From Botryobacter ruber (lineage in GTDB: Bacteria > Bacteroidota > Bacteroidia > Cytophagales > Hymenobacteraceae): a stretch of 64,000 bases of DNA. Numbering within the stretch: the stretch's first letter is position 1; every line of letters begins with the position of its first letter. A program made the position numbers and the translations under genes. The stretch covers positions 1-64,000 of the forward strand of contig NZ_QCZK02000015.1 of NCBI RefSeq assembly GCF_003347595.2, in the 5' to 3' direction. Positions 34,843 through 43,697 of the stretch are shown here, piece after piece. The notes beneath the pieces were generated by a model. That model worked only from the letters and a program-made list of their open reading frames with translations, ran no database searches and was not told where the DNA came from.

Positions 34843-36198
34843 TTACCTTCTTTCTAAAACCGGTTCGGGTACCAGTTTTCCATTTTTTTCGTCGAGTAAC
34901 GTAGCCATTTCTTCTTTTGCCTCTCTTTCCATGGCAGGCGAGAAGCGCACCAGCAGGGTAAGGCCAGACGAAGCAGCCACTACCAGACCGATGATGAAGA
35001 GCGCTTCCGGATAAGACATGTTGTCTACTTTGAACAGGAAGCCTGCTGCTACCGCACCGGCATTACCACCGGCTCCCACGATGCCAGACACCACGCCTAT
35101 CGCTTTTTTGTTGATGAACGGCACCACCGAGAAGGTAGCTCCTTCCGACATCTGTACAAACAAGCTGAAGATGATCATGGCGACAATTGAGAGCGGCAGA
35201 ATGGTCATTTTAGAGAATACCAACAAGGCCAGACCTTCTATCAGGATAACAGCACCCAGGAACCAAACCCTGCCGGAAAGTCCCCAGCGGATACCGGCTT
35301 TATCGCCGAAGAAACCACCCAGCGTACGGGCAAATATGTTCATCAACCCGAACAGACCAGCTATCAGACCGGCTGTTCCCAGGTCCAGTTTAAAGTAATC
35401 GTGGTAGTAGATAGCAGCAATGTTGTTGATGGTAAGTTCGATACCAAAACAGGCGCCATAAAGCACAAACAAAGCCCACACCCTGTGATCGGAAGCCACT
35501 TTCATGAAAGAAACATTTGACTTCTTTTTCTTTACTTTAGATAGATCTACATCGCCGATGTTACCGGTTGGGAAGTCGGTTGTGAAATTGTAGTACAGGA
35601 TACCTACCAGTATCATGGCAAGACCAGGAACCACCATCGCATAACGCCAGGCCATTGCATCAACATAACCGGCGCCTACAAAAGCGGCAAATATTAACGG
35701 CATTACCATCTGGGTAACACCACCACCCAGGTTACCCCAGCCGGCTGAAGTAGCGTTCGCCGTTCCGACTACGTTGGAGGCAAACATCACGCTGGTGTGG
35801 TATTGGGTAATTACAAACGACGCTCCGATGGCACCTATCGCCAGACGAAAGATCAGGAACGACTCGTAGCTGTCGCTGAACCCGATAAACATAACCGGCA
35901 AGGAGCCTAAAATCAACAAGGCAGTATAACAAAGCCTTGGGCCTATTTTGTCGCACAACCAACCGATAGCCAGACGGGCAACTACCGTTATAGCCACGGA
36001 AGAGATGATGATGTTACCGATCTGATCTTTGGTAAGACCCAGTTCGTCGCGTACCACCGCCATCAACGGAGCAATACCGAACCATCCGAAGAAACACAGG
36101 AAAAATGCCAGCCACGACAAGTGGAATGTGCGCATCTGTACTCCTTTAAAAGATAAGATGTTAAGCTTGGTAAGTGGTTTGTTTGTAGATAATGCCAT
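34843..36198 (-). CDS. narK: Nitrate/nitrite MFS transporter NarK-type
   Basis: 451 residues, 12 helices. The nitrate signature GWGNLGGGVTQMVMP (helix 5) is clear, and FGWFGIAPLMAVVRDELGLT plus R-rich GWLCDKIGPRL fit the NarK family. It brings nitrate in for the fused reductase. It is the middle gene of nirB-nirD-moaCB-narK-nas. Confidence 0.93.
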   Translation of the reverse strand: MALSTNKPLTKLNILSFKGVQMRTFHLSWLAFFLCFFGWFGIAPLMAVVRDELGLTKDQIGNIIISSVAITVVARLAIGWLCDKIGPRLCYTALLILGSLPVMFIGFSDSYESFLIFRLAIGAIGASFVITQYHTSVMFASNVVGTANATSAGWGNLGGGVTQMVMPLIFAAFVGAGYVDAMAWRYAMVVPGLAMILVGILYYNFTTDFPTGNIGDVDLSKVKKKKSNVSFMKVASDHRVWALFVLYGACFGIELTINNIAAIYYHDYFKLDLGTAGLIAGLFGLMNIFARTLGGFFGDKAGIRWGLSGRVWFLGAVILIEGLALLVFSKMTILPLSIVAMIIFSLFVQMSEGATFSVVPFINKKAIGVVSGIVGAGGNAGAVAAGFLFKVDNMSYPEALFIIGLVVAASSGLTLLVRFSPAMEREAKEEMATLLDEKNGKLVPEPVLERR

Positions 36199-36248
36199 AA
36201 GTAAAATTTTAATGAAGTTGGACTTTTAACTTTTAACTAATTTTATTT

Positions 36249-36279
36249 ACTGCACCAGCCACCACACCCACTGCTCCTT
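36249..36279 (-). repeat. Dispersed GCAGTGGCTGTGGTGGCAG repeat, single copy
   Basis: Degenerate minus-oriented unit (GAGCAGTGGGTGTGGTGGCT on the minus strand) just 8 bp ahead of another repeat kind. Confidence 0.55.
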
Positions 36280-36286
36280 ATTCTTT

Positions 36287-36358
36287 TGTCATTTCGAATG
36301 CAATGAGAAATCTGATACTTTTCAATAATCCAGATTTCTCCCTTTGGTCGAAATGACA
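36287..36358. repeat. REP-like hairpin with TGTCATTTCGA arms
   Basis: Arms TGTCATTTCGAATGC... (36287-36314) and ...GGTCGAAATGACA (36331-36358) with AGAAATCTG/CAGATTTCT at the inner ends. In the gap between narK and moaC-mogA. Confidence 0.75.
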
Positions 36359-36373
36359 TTGGTGAGAGTTTGG

Positions 36374-37318
36374 TTAATGTCCGCCGCCCTTCATCATTTT
36401 GCGGGCATGGAACACGGCTGGTAAGATGGCTTCGAGCGATTCGCGGACTCCGTTGGTGCTGCCTGGCAAGGTAACTACCAGTGTCTCGCCTATGGAACCT
36501 GCCACTCCTCTGCTCATCATGGCCAGGGGCGTTCGCTGTTGGCCGTAGGAACGCATGGCTTCTGCAATGCCGTCGGCGTCTCGTTCGAGCAGTTCGGCTA
36601 CCGCGCTGACCGTGTTGTCGCGGGGGCCGAGACCGGTGCCGCCGGTGGTAAAAATATAGTGGATTCCTTCCTGTACCCACTCCTTTAACTGCTGCTGTAT
36701 CTGCGCTTTGTTGTCGGGCAAAATACGATAATGCTTTACCTGCGCCTGCACGTTTTCGAGCATTTCCATAATTACTTTGCCGCTGTTGTCTTCGCGGATA
36801 CCGGCGGCGGTGGAATCGGAGCAAACCAGAACGGCACATACAGGCGGTGTAGAAAAATACTTCCTGTCTTTGCCGCTTTTCTGCTCCAGCAGCCGCATGC
36901 TGCCGATTTCCAGCTGTTTGTCTACGGGTTTCAGCAACTCGTAAAGCTCCAGGGCAGCTACAGATACAGCGGTCAGGGTTTCCATCTCAACCCCGCTGCG
37001 ACCGATTGTTTTACCCTCTCCCGTTATTACCACTCCCTGTCGTTCCAGAACTGCTTCGTTAAACAAATTTCTGTGCATCTCCTGTTGCAGGAACTCGAAA
37101 CGAAGCTGCAAACCTTCGATGCTTACAGGGTGACGGTGCGGCAGCAACTGCGGTGTTGCTTTTGCGCCCAGCATGCCGGCAGCACGGGCTGCAGCAAAAG
37201 GATTTCCGTCGGGCAATTCATTATTCCGGATCAGGTCAATTGTTTCGGCAGAACAAAACACTACGCTTATTGCTTTGGCTGTGTGTAAGGTGATCTGCTC
37301 GTGGGTAAGGTCGTACAT
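36374..37318 (-). CDS. moaCB: Bifunctional MoaC/MogA molybdenum cofactor protein
   Basis: 314 residues. Residues 1-155 are MoaC: ATPQLLPHRHPVSIEGL and SGVEMETLTAVSVAALELY, with the late catalytic lysine region LLEQKSGKDRKY; it makes cyclic pyranopterin monophosphate. Residues 160-310 are MogA/MoaB: VCSDSTAAG, TTGGTGLGPRDNTVSA, LVVTLPGSTNGVRE; it adenylates molybdopterin for Mo loading. Fused forms are known. It lies in the nir/nas operon, unlike moaADE on the other side of nas. Confidence 0.92.
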   Translation of the reverse strand: MYDLTHEQITLHTAKAISVVFCSAETIDLIRNNELPDGNPFAAARAAGMLGAKATPQLLPHRHPVSIEGLQLRFEFLQQEMHRNLFNEAVLERQGVVITGEGKTIGRSGVEMETLTAVSVAALELYELLKPVDKQLEIGSMRLLEQKSGKDRKYFSTPPVCAVLVCSDSTAAGIREDNSGKVIMEMLENVQAQVKHYRILPDNKAQIQQQLKEWVQEGIHYIFTTGGTGLGPRDNTVSAVAELLERDADGIAEAMRSYGQQRTPLAMMSRGVAGSIGETLVVTLPGSTNGVRESLEAILPAVFHARKMMKGGGH

Positions 37319-37375
37319 TTGATTTTGGTTTAGGACTGACTTTTGTTTCTGCTAGCTAAGATAGCAGAAAAGCCA

Positions 37376-37759
37376 TTACTCCAAACCGATGAACACCCGG
37401 TCGCCTTCTACCTTCACAGGGTATGTCTTGATCTGGTAATCCTCACCAGTCAAACACTCGCCGGAAAGAAGCGAAAACGCTTTCTTGTGGAAAGGGCAGG
37501 CTACTTTAGGCTCGCAGGCATCGCCGGAGCTACCGATCATACCGCGTGACAATACCATCTGCTGCTTGTGCGGGCACAGGTTTTGGGTAGCATACCACTC
37601 GCCGCGGCGGGTAAAGTTGTAAAGCGCGATCTGCTCGTCACCTACCTTTACACAACCACCACCGTTCTGCGGGATATCGTCTGCCTGGCAAACATAAACC
37701 CACTCAACTGCTGTTGCTATTTCCAGTTCCATGTTATTCTGAGCTTTTGACGTATTCAT
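37376..37759 (-). CDS. nirD: Nitrite reductase small subunit NirD
   Basis: 127 residues of the Rieske-like fold. CPHKQQ and CPFHKK keep both Cys-x-His and Cys-x-x-His pairs, so it probably binds a [2Fe-2S] cluster; the E. coli NirD lacks these ligands. It pairs with NirB just upstream (43 bp gap). Confidence 0.92.
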   Translation of the reverse strand: MNTSKAQNNMELEIATAVEWVYVCQADDIPQNGGGCVKVGDEQIALYNFTRRGEWYATQNLCPHKQQMVLSRGMIGSSGDACEPKVACPFHKKAFSLLSGECLTGEDYQIKTYPVKVEGDRVFIGLE

Positions 37760-37802
37760 ATGTTTTAATTTCTTAAAAGTCTAAACCGGATTTTACTGCT
37801 GA

Positions 37803-40307
37803 TTACCACTCCTGGGCTTTCACCTGATCACGCATTGGCTGAAACTGCACTGTCGGATCTTTCTCTTGCGGAGCGTTTACAAAGTGGTTGAATTTCTTTC
37901 TCAGTTCCGGGTTCTGCACCGCTTCTTTCCACTCGCAATGGTACGTGTTCACCAGCTCCTGCATTTCAGCTTCCAGTTGTGCGGCTATGCCAAGGCTGTC
38001 GTTTACAACTACATTTTTGAGGTAGCTCATACCGCCATCCATTTTGTTTAGCCAGGTAGCCGTTCTAGTCAGTGAATCGGCTGTTTTGATGTAGAACATC
38101 AGGAAACGATCGAGGTATTTCACGCAGGTTTCTTTGTCTATATCGGAAGCGAGCAGCTGGGCGTGTTGTGGTTTTGAGCCACCGTTGCCGCACACATACA
38201 GGTTCCAGCCTTTATCGGTCGCGATGATACCAAAGTCTTTTGACTGGGCTTCGGCACACTCCCGGATACAACCACTCACGCCACCTTTGATTTTATGCGG
38301 CGCCCGAATGCCTTTGTAGCGCTCCTCCACCTCGATGGCAAACGACACGCTGTCATGCAATCCGAACCGGCACCAGGTGCTGCCAACACAGCTCTTCACG
38401 GTTCTGAGAGCCTTGCCATAAGCATGACCGCTTTCAAAACCAGCGTCAATTAATTCTTCCCAGATTTCCGGAAGGTCGTTCATGTGCGCTCCAAACATAT
38501 CGATGCGCTGACCGCCGGTTATTTTGGTGTACAGGTTGTACTTTTTAGCCACCTGCCCGATTACAATCAGTTTGTCAGGTGTGATTTCGCCGCCTGGTAT
38601 GCGTGGCACCACGGAGTAAGTTCCGCCTTTCTGGATGTTGGCCAGGTAACGGTCGTTGCTGTCCTGGATGGTGTTTTGCTTTACAATCACGTCGTTCCAG
38701 AGGCTCGACAGGATGCTGGCTACAACAGGCTTACAGGTTTCGCAGCCATCACCTTTGCCCAGATGATCTAAAACTTCGTCGTATGTCTTGATTCCGTTTA
38801 GCTTCACCATGTCGAACAGCTCCTGGCGGGAGTAGTCGAAGTGTTCGCACACGTTGTTTTTCACATAAGCTCCGTTTGCTGCTAAAGTACCGGAGATCAG
38901 GTCTTTTACAAGCGGAACGCAACCACCACAGCAGGTACCGGCTTTGGTGCATTTCTTTATTTCATCCAGCGAAGTGGCGCCACCATCGGTTACGGCAGAA
39001 CAGATGCTGCCTTTTGATACAGACTCGCAGGAGCAGATCAGCGCTTCATCCGGAAGGCTCATCACACCGGCACCAGCATCGCCTTCTCCGCCTCTTGCAC
39101 CCAGGATCAGGTCCTCAGGGTTTGGCGGAAGCACTATTTTATTGTTAACAGTCTGCAGCAGGATGTTGTAGGCATCTGCGTCGCCTACCAGCACACCACC
39201 TAACAGGTACTTGCCGTCGTTGCTGATGTTGATACGCTTATAAACACCTTTGTTGCTGTCTTCAAACACGATGCTTCTGCTGTCGGGCTCGCCTACGAAC
39301 GGATCGCCGAAGCTGGCTACGTCTACACCGATCAGCTTCAGCTTGGTGCTCATGTCGTAACCGGTAAAGGTTTTGGCAGAATCGCATAACTGGGCAGCTA
39401 CTACTTCGGCCATTTCGTAACCAGGCGCAACCAGCCCGTAGATCATACCGTCGTACAGCGCGCATTCGCCTATGGCAAAAATAGCTTCGTCGCTGGTTTG
39501 CATGTTGCTGTTTACCACGATACCGCCACGGGTACCAACTTCCAGTCCAGCCAGTTTCGCCAGCTCGTCACGCGGACGGATACCGGCCGAAATCACCAGC
39601 ATATCCACATCCAGCGAGGTTTCATCAGCAAACTCCAGCGCAGCTATCTTTCCGTCGCCTGCTATATTGGTCGTGCTTTTCTTCAGGTGCATTTTCAGCC
39701 CCAGGCTCTCCAGCTTTGCCTGCAGCATGCTGCTGCCGGCCGAGTCGATCTGGCGCGGCATCAGGCGGGGCGCAAATTCAATTACGTGCGTTTCTTCTAT
39801 CCCTAAGTCTATCAGGGCTTTCGCAGCTTCCAAACCCAGCAAACCGCCACCCATTACAGCGCCTTTACGGGCTGTTTTCGCAAAATCCTGTATCAGTTCC
39901 AGGTCTTCGATAGTACGGTACACGAACACACCGTCTTTCTCCACACCCGGAATATCCGGCACGAAAGCAGAAGAACCGGTCGCCATTACCAGGTAATCAT
40001 AAGACTGCACGACACCTCTTACCGAATGAATCGTTTTCTCGGTGCGGTTAATTTCCTGGATGGTATCACCCAGGTGCAGGGTAATATTATTATCGCTGTA
40101 CCAGTTCGCTGTGGAGAGCGACAGGTCTTCAGCAGTTTTACCACTGAAGTATTCGCTCAGGTGAACACGGTCGTAGGCCCTGCGAGGCTCTTCCCCGAAA
40201 ACAACAATATTATAGGCTGTAGTTTTAGCAATAAGTTTTTCGCAAAACTTATAACCCACCATTCCATTTCCGATAACTACTACTGTTGGCTGATACTGCT
40301 GAGACAT
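37803..40307 (-). CDS. nirB: NADH-dependent nitrite reductase large subunit NirB
   Basis: 834 residues. Order: FAD site VVVIGNGMVGYKFCEKL, NAD site VMGGGLLGLEAAKAL, first BFD cluster ICSCESVS...GTCCGGCVPL, second BFD-like part GDGCETCKPVV, and the sirohaem-[4Fe-4S] domain with VKSCVGSTWCRFG and GVSGCIRECAEAQSK. It reduces nitrite to ammonium with NADH in the cytoplasm. It heads the cluster, following a long control region. Confidence 0.95.
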   Translation of the reverse strand: MSQQYQPTVVVIGNGMVGYKFCEKLIAKTTAYNIVVFGEEPRRAYDRVHLSEYFSGKTAEDLSLSTANWYSDNNITLHLGDTIQEINRTEKTIHSVRGVVQSYDYLVMATGSSAFVPDIPGVEKDGVFVYRTIEDLELIQDFAKTARKGAVMGGGLLGLEAAKALIDLGIEETHVIEFAPRLMPRQIDSAGSSMLQAKLESLGLKMHLKKSTTNIAGDGKIAALEFADETSLDVDMLVISAGIRPRDELAKLAGLEVGTRGGIVVNSNMQTSDEAIFAIGECALYDGMIYGLVAPGYEMAEVVAAQLCDSAKTFTGYDMSTKLKLIGVDVASFGDPFVGEPDSRSIVFEDSNKGVYKRINISNDGKYLLGGVLVGDADAYNILLQTVNNKIVLPPNPEDLILGARGGEGDAGAGVMSLPDEALICSCESVSKGSICSAVTDGGATSLDEIKKCTKAGTCCGGCVPLVKDLISGTLAANGAYVKNNVCEHFDYSRQELFDMVKLNGIKTYDEVLDHLGKGDGCETCKPVVASILSSLWNDVIVKQNTIQDSNDRYLANIQKGGTYSVVPRIPGGEITPDKLIVIGQVAKKYNLYTKITGGQRIDMFGAHMNDLPEIWEELIDAGFESGHAYGKALRTVKSCVGSTWCRFGLHDSVSFAIEVEERYKGIRAPHKIKGGVSGCIRECAEAQSKDFGIIATDKGWNLYVCGNGGSKPQHAQLLASDIDKETCVKYLDRFLMFYIKTADSLTRTATWLNKMDGGMSYLKNVVVNDSLGIAAQLEAEMQELVNTYHCEWKEAVQNPELRKKFNHFVNAPQEKDPTVQFQPMRDQVKAQEW

Positions 40308-41400
40308 AATAGACAGTTTTTATTTTTAAGCGATTTTTATTTAAAACTAAACCTGCAGGTGATTTTCAGATTTCCGATACATGTAATCTGTACCTCTGTT
40401 TGCACTTCAAGCACCTGCCTGTTTGATATGAGTTGTTATTTTTTTACCAGTTACTCAATTCTGATGATGTTATTTTGTCGACTCAATAAAAAATCAATCC
40501 GACCTATACCCCTTTTTTCATTATTTACATTTTTTCAACAACCCTTGAATTATTTAATAAGTATCAAACACTCAAAATACGTTATAAATTCCAGGGGGTT
40601 TATTAAAAATTTTAATAAATATACGGAGTACCCCCTTAAAAACAATAGGGGCTATTGAATTATTTTTCATTTTTAGCACCACACACCCCCTTATTACAAA
40701 CAAGTGTTAGGATTTTAGAACTTATTGATAAAATTTGGATTTTTACTACCAAATAGCCGTATTTAGAGGAATAAGAAGCAATTTAGAGTATTTTATATAT
40801 ATCCGGCCACATTTTTAAAGGGGATAAATTTTGAGCTGCTTGTTAGCCTTACTGAATAAAAAAATATTTTCACGTCACCACCCCCTACTTTTAAAGGGGG
40901 CCATAAGCAAAAAACACATTTTCGCTTCACCACCCACCATAACCACACCCACCCAGACTGACTGGCATGATTTAATAAAATTATCTCCCTAAAATCAGCA
41001 GCAATGTTTTATATTGCGTCATCCGTGCAACCAAGGGAAATAATCTCTCACGATAATGGAGCACCTACAGGGGCAAAGTAATAACAGGAAGTTCTTAATC
41101 TCAACAGTAGCAGGCGAGACAGGTTGTTTAAAGCAACCAGACTGTCAGACGGCTCTGTTCGTATACTTTGGTGGCTATTCGGATTATTCCGGCAGGCGAA
41201 CCAATACCAGGAGTAAGAAGGTATCGGGAAAACAACGGATAAAACAAAAACGATTAGTACCTTATCTTATAGATAAAATGTTGATTGATAGCTTTACGGA
41301 CTGAGCCGGGTATAACAGTTGCAGAAAAACCTGCAGACGATCTTACCAGGAAGCAATAAAGATCAGTTTATTAAAGTGCATGAGTAAAAGCCATTGAGTA
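40308..41400. promoter_or_regulatory. nirB/cobA divergent control region with repeated G/C-tract motif
   Basis: About 1.1 kb without a supported gene. Dyads CCCCCTTAAAA..AGGGG (40631-40651) and CCCCCTACTTTTAAAGGGGG (40881-40900), and single half-sites ACACCCCCTTATTA (40683-40696), AGGGGGTTTATT (40593-40604), ACCCCTTTTTTC (near 40508) and AAAGGGGATAAAT (near 40817) recur over about 400 bp. Very similar sites precede the P-II gene (see 57839-58143). A nitrogen-responsive operator is an inference. An 82-codon plus frame at 41056 is doubtful. Confidence 0.5.
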
Positions 41401-42138
41401 ATGATGCCTGACGCAACAAAAACACCTATATTATATGTAGTGGGAGCCGGCCCTGGTGATCCTGAACTGATTACCATGAAAGCCTACAAGGTGCTGCAGC
41501 AGGCAGATGTGGTGCTGTACGACAACCTGGCCAACAAAGAACTACTGAATCTTACCAAAGCGGATTGCGAAAAAATTTATGTTGGCAAGCATCCCTACGG
41601 CGAATACACACCCCAGGAAAGAATTCATGAGCTGATACAGGAAAAAGCGTTCAGCAAAGGAACAGTAGTGCGGCTGAAAGGCGGCGACCCTTACATTTTC
41701 GGACGCGGCTTCGAGGAAGTGCTGTTTGCCCGGGAACATGGCATTCAGACACATTACATTCCCGGTATTACGAGCATGCAGGCAACAGGCTTCGAAGATA
41801 TCCCGCTTACCCACCGCAGCATCAGCGAAGGGGTATGGGCGCTGACCGGCACCAAAAAAGACGGCAGCATTTCCGACGACCTGCGGCTGGCTATGCAGAG
41901 CAACTCCACTGTCGTTATATATATGGGTGTGAAAAAGGCCGCCGCTATCGCCGACACCTACACACAAGCCGGCCGGGGCGACACGCCTGTTGCTGTTGTG
42001 CAGCACGCTTCATTACCACACCGGAAAACAGCTACCGGCTACATCAAGAACCTTCCTGACCTGATTGCACAGCACCACATTACGCACCCCGCCCTCATTG
42101 TGATCGGCGGCGTTGTCGCGCTGGATAAAGAGCTGTAA
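41401..42138 (+). CDS. cobA: Uroporphyrinogen-III C-methyltransferase (SUMT)
   Basis: 245 residues; a second ATG at 41404 is equally possible. VGAGPGDPELITMKA, the Y-ADVVLYDNLAN segment, and VRLKGGDPYIFGRGFEE are the SUMT signatures. It methylates uroporphyrinogen III twice to make precorrin-2, the start of sirohaem needed by NirB. The dehydrogenase/ferrochelatase (CysG N-part, Met8-like) is not in the window. It is divergent from nirB over the shared control region. Confidence 0.93.
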   Translation: MMPDATKTPILYVVGAGPGDPELITMKAYKVLQQADVVLYDNLANKELLNLTKADCEKIYVGKHPYGEYTPQERIHELIQEKAFSKGTVVRLKGGDPYIFGRGFEEVLFAREHGIQTHYIPGITSMQATGFEDIPLTHRSISEGVWALTGTKKDGSISDDLRLAMQSNSTVVIYMGVKKAAAIADTYTQAGRGDTPVAVVQHASLPHRKTATGYIKNLPDLIAQHHITHPALIVIGGVVALDKEL

Positions 42139-42199
42139 AATCTGAATACCGTGCTGCTGGTTTACGTATGCCTGATTATACAACCTTACAAACCGAAGC

Positions 42200-43105
42200 A
42201 TGAGCACGAATCAACCATCAGAAGCAACACTGGTATTAGACGCCAAAGCAACCTTAGGCGAAGGAGCAATATGGCATCCGGAAGAAAAGAAACTATACTG
42301 GGTAGATATTGAAGGAAAAGCGCTTCATATCTTTGATCCGGCTACCAACCAGGACAAGCAGTTTCCGACCAGTGCACGCATCGGCACGGTAGTACCTGTG
42401 GCGGGCGGCTGCGCACTGGTGGCCCTGCAAAACGGAATCCATAAAATGGATACCGAAACCGGAGAACTCACCTTCATTACCAACCCGCTTCAGGAGCCGG
42501 ACATCCGGTTTAACGATGGCAAATGCGACCCCGCCGGGAGGTTCTGGGTAGGCACCATCGCCCTGGACGCCCGGGAAGGTGCGGCTGTCTTGTACCGCAT
42601 GCGGCGCGACCAGAGCATGCAGCAGATGCTGGATGGTGTTACCAACTCGAACGGTATCTGCTGGTCCCTGGATGCCAAAACCATGTACTACATCGACACC
42701 CCCACGCTGGCTGTAGATGCTTTCGATTTTGATAACATTTCCGGTAAACTGAGCAACAGGCGCACTATTATTCATATACCCAAGGGCGAAGGCCAACCCG
42801 ACGGCATGACCATCGACGCAGAAGGCAAGCTCTGGGTAGCATTGCACGGCGGTGGAGCCGTAACCCGCTGGGACCCTGAAACCGGGAAACTGCTTCAGAA
42901 AGTCACTGTGCCGGCACCCAACACCACCTCCTGCGCCTTTGGCGGCGAAAACCTGGAGGTACTCTACATCACCACCGCACGCGAGGGACTGAACGAACAG
43001 GAACTGAATCAATACCCGCAAAGCGGCGGCCTTTTCGCTGTTAAGCCCGGCGTGCAGGGCATTCCTGCCGATTTCTTTATCGAAAAAGGACTGGCTGTTG
43101 TCTGA
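42200..43105 (+). CDS. SMP-30/gluconolactonase family protein
   Basis: 301 residues of a six-bladed propeller. EGAIWHPEEKKLYWVDI (first metal glutamate), RFNDGKCDPAGRFWVG, NGICWSLDAKTMYYIDT and PDGMTIDAEGKLWVALHGG hold the calcium-binding positions. These enzymes hydrolyse sugar lactones or related esters. No sugar-acid genes are close, so the substrate is not known. Confidence 0.9.
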   Translation: MSTNQPSEATLVLDAKATLGEGAIWHPEEKKLYWVDIEGKALHIFDPATNQDKQFPTSARIGTVVPVAGGCALVALQNGIHKMDTETGELTFITNPLQEPDIRFNDGKCDPAGRFWVGTIALDAREGAAVLYRMRRDQSMQQMLDGVTNSNGICWSLDAKTMYYIDTPTLAVDAFDFDNISGKLSNRRTIIHIPKGEGQPDGMTIDAEGKLWVALHGGGAVTRWDPETGKLLQKVTVPAPNTTSCAFGGENLEVLYITTAREGLNEQELNQYPQSGGLFAVKPGVQGIPADFFIEKGLAVV

Positions 43106-43125
43106 GGTAATTTTTCAGTGTCTTC

Positions 43126-43155
43126 AGGAGCAGTGGCTGTGGTGGCAGGGGCAGT
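43126..43155 (+). repeat. Dispersed GCAGTGGCTGTGGTGGCAG repeat, single copy
   Basis: Plus-oriented unit with the exact 19-bp core, 20 bp after the SMP-30 stop. Confidence 0.8.
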
Positions 43156-43228
43156 AAAATATAATGTACTAATTTTTAATGTGCTTATGCCTGCCTGATT
43201 AAATCGTTGGACTATTAAAGTGATAGAC

Positions 43229-43268
43229 CCCGTTAATCCCTAAATCTGCTTAATCCCGGTTCAGACAA
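43229..43268 (-). repeat. Dispersed GTCTGAA..CAGGATT repeat
   Basis: Minus-oriented copy (GTCTGAACCGGGATT...) abutting the next GTGGCTGTGG-type unit. Confidence 0.7.
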
Positions 43269-43269
43269 A

Positions 43270-43298
43270 GGAGCAGAGGCTGTGGTGGCAGCTGCAGT
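43270..43298 (+). repeat. Dispersed GCAGTGGCTGTGGTGGCAG repeat, single copy
   Basis: Plus-oriented variant (GCAGAGGCTGTGGTGGCAG) 1 bp from the previous element, showing that the two families can sit end to end. Confidence 0.7.
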
Positions 43299-43333
43299 AG
43301 ACTTTTTGGTGCGTTCAAGCCTCAAATTCCAGG

Positions 43334-43383
43334 AAAAAGAAGAGCGCCCGGACCTTTGCAGATCCGGGCGCTCTTCTTTTTCT
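43334..43383 (-). terminator. Terminator of rhodanese operon
   Basis: AGAAGAGCGCCCGGA stem (15 bp, perfect) with 10-nt loop and T-rich tail on the minus strand, 12 bp past the rhodanese stop. Confidence 0.85.
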
Positions 43384-43394
43384 GATGTAAATAT

Positions 43395-43697
43395 TTAGCC
43401 GTTATAGGCCAGAATGCCACCCAGCAAGTTGCGTACATTGCTGAAGCCCTGTTGCTCCAGGAAAGCCTTGGCATTGGCAGACCGGGCACCGGAACGACAC
43501 TGTACAATAACTTCCTGATCTTTATATTCTTCCAGATCGTCCAGGTTTTGCGGCAATGAGTTCAACGGGATGTTTTTTGCGCCGGGAATGCACGACTCCT
43601 GGTACTCCCAATCTTCCCGTACATCTATAATCACAGGAGTTTCGCCTTTGTTCAGGCGCTCTTTCAGTTCTTCTGCGGTAATGTCAGCTGTTATCAT
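43395..43697 (-). CDS. Single-domain rhodanese
   Basis: 100 residues. The active-site loop is CRSGARS with the persulphide cysteine, preceded by IDVREDWEYQ and IPGAKNIPLN. It transfers sulphane sulphur between carriers in the cytoplasm. Its ATG overlaps the stop of the T9SS-cargo gene, so the two share an mRNA. Confidence 0.93.
   Translation of the reverse strand: MITADITAEELKERLNKGETPVIIDVREDWEYQESCIPGAKNIPLNSLPQNLDDLEEYKDQEVIVQCRSGARSANAKAFLEQQGFSNVRNLLGGILAYNG

Noticed and set aside
41056..41304. 82-codon frame in the nirB/cobA gap
   Set aside because: No similarity to a family, odd composition, no promoter; kept as part of the control region.
40308..41400. Molybdenum-cofactor riboswitch or other known riboswitch in the nirB leader
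   Set aside because: No recognisable conserved core could be seen by eye; the region is AT-rich with G/C-tract motifs only.
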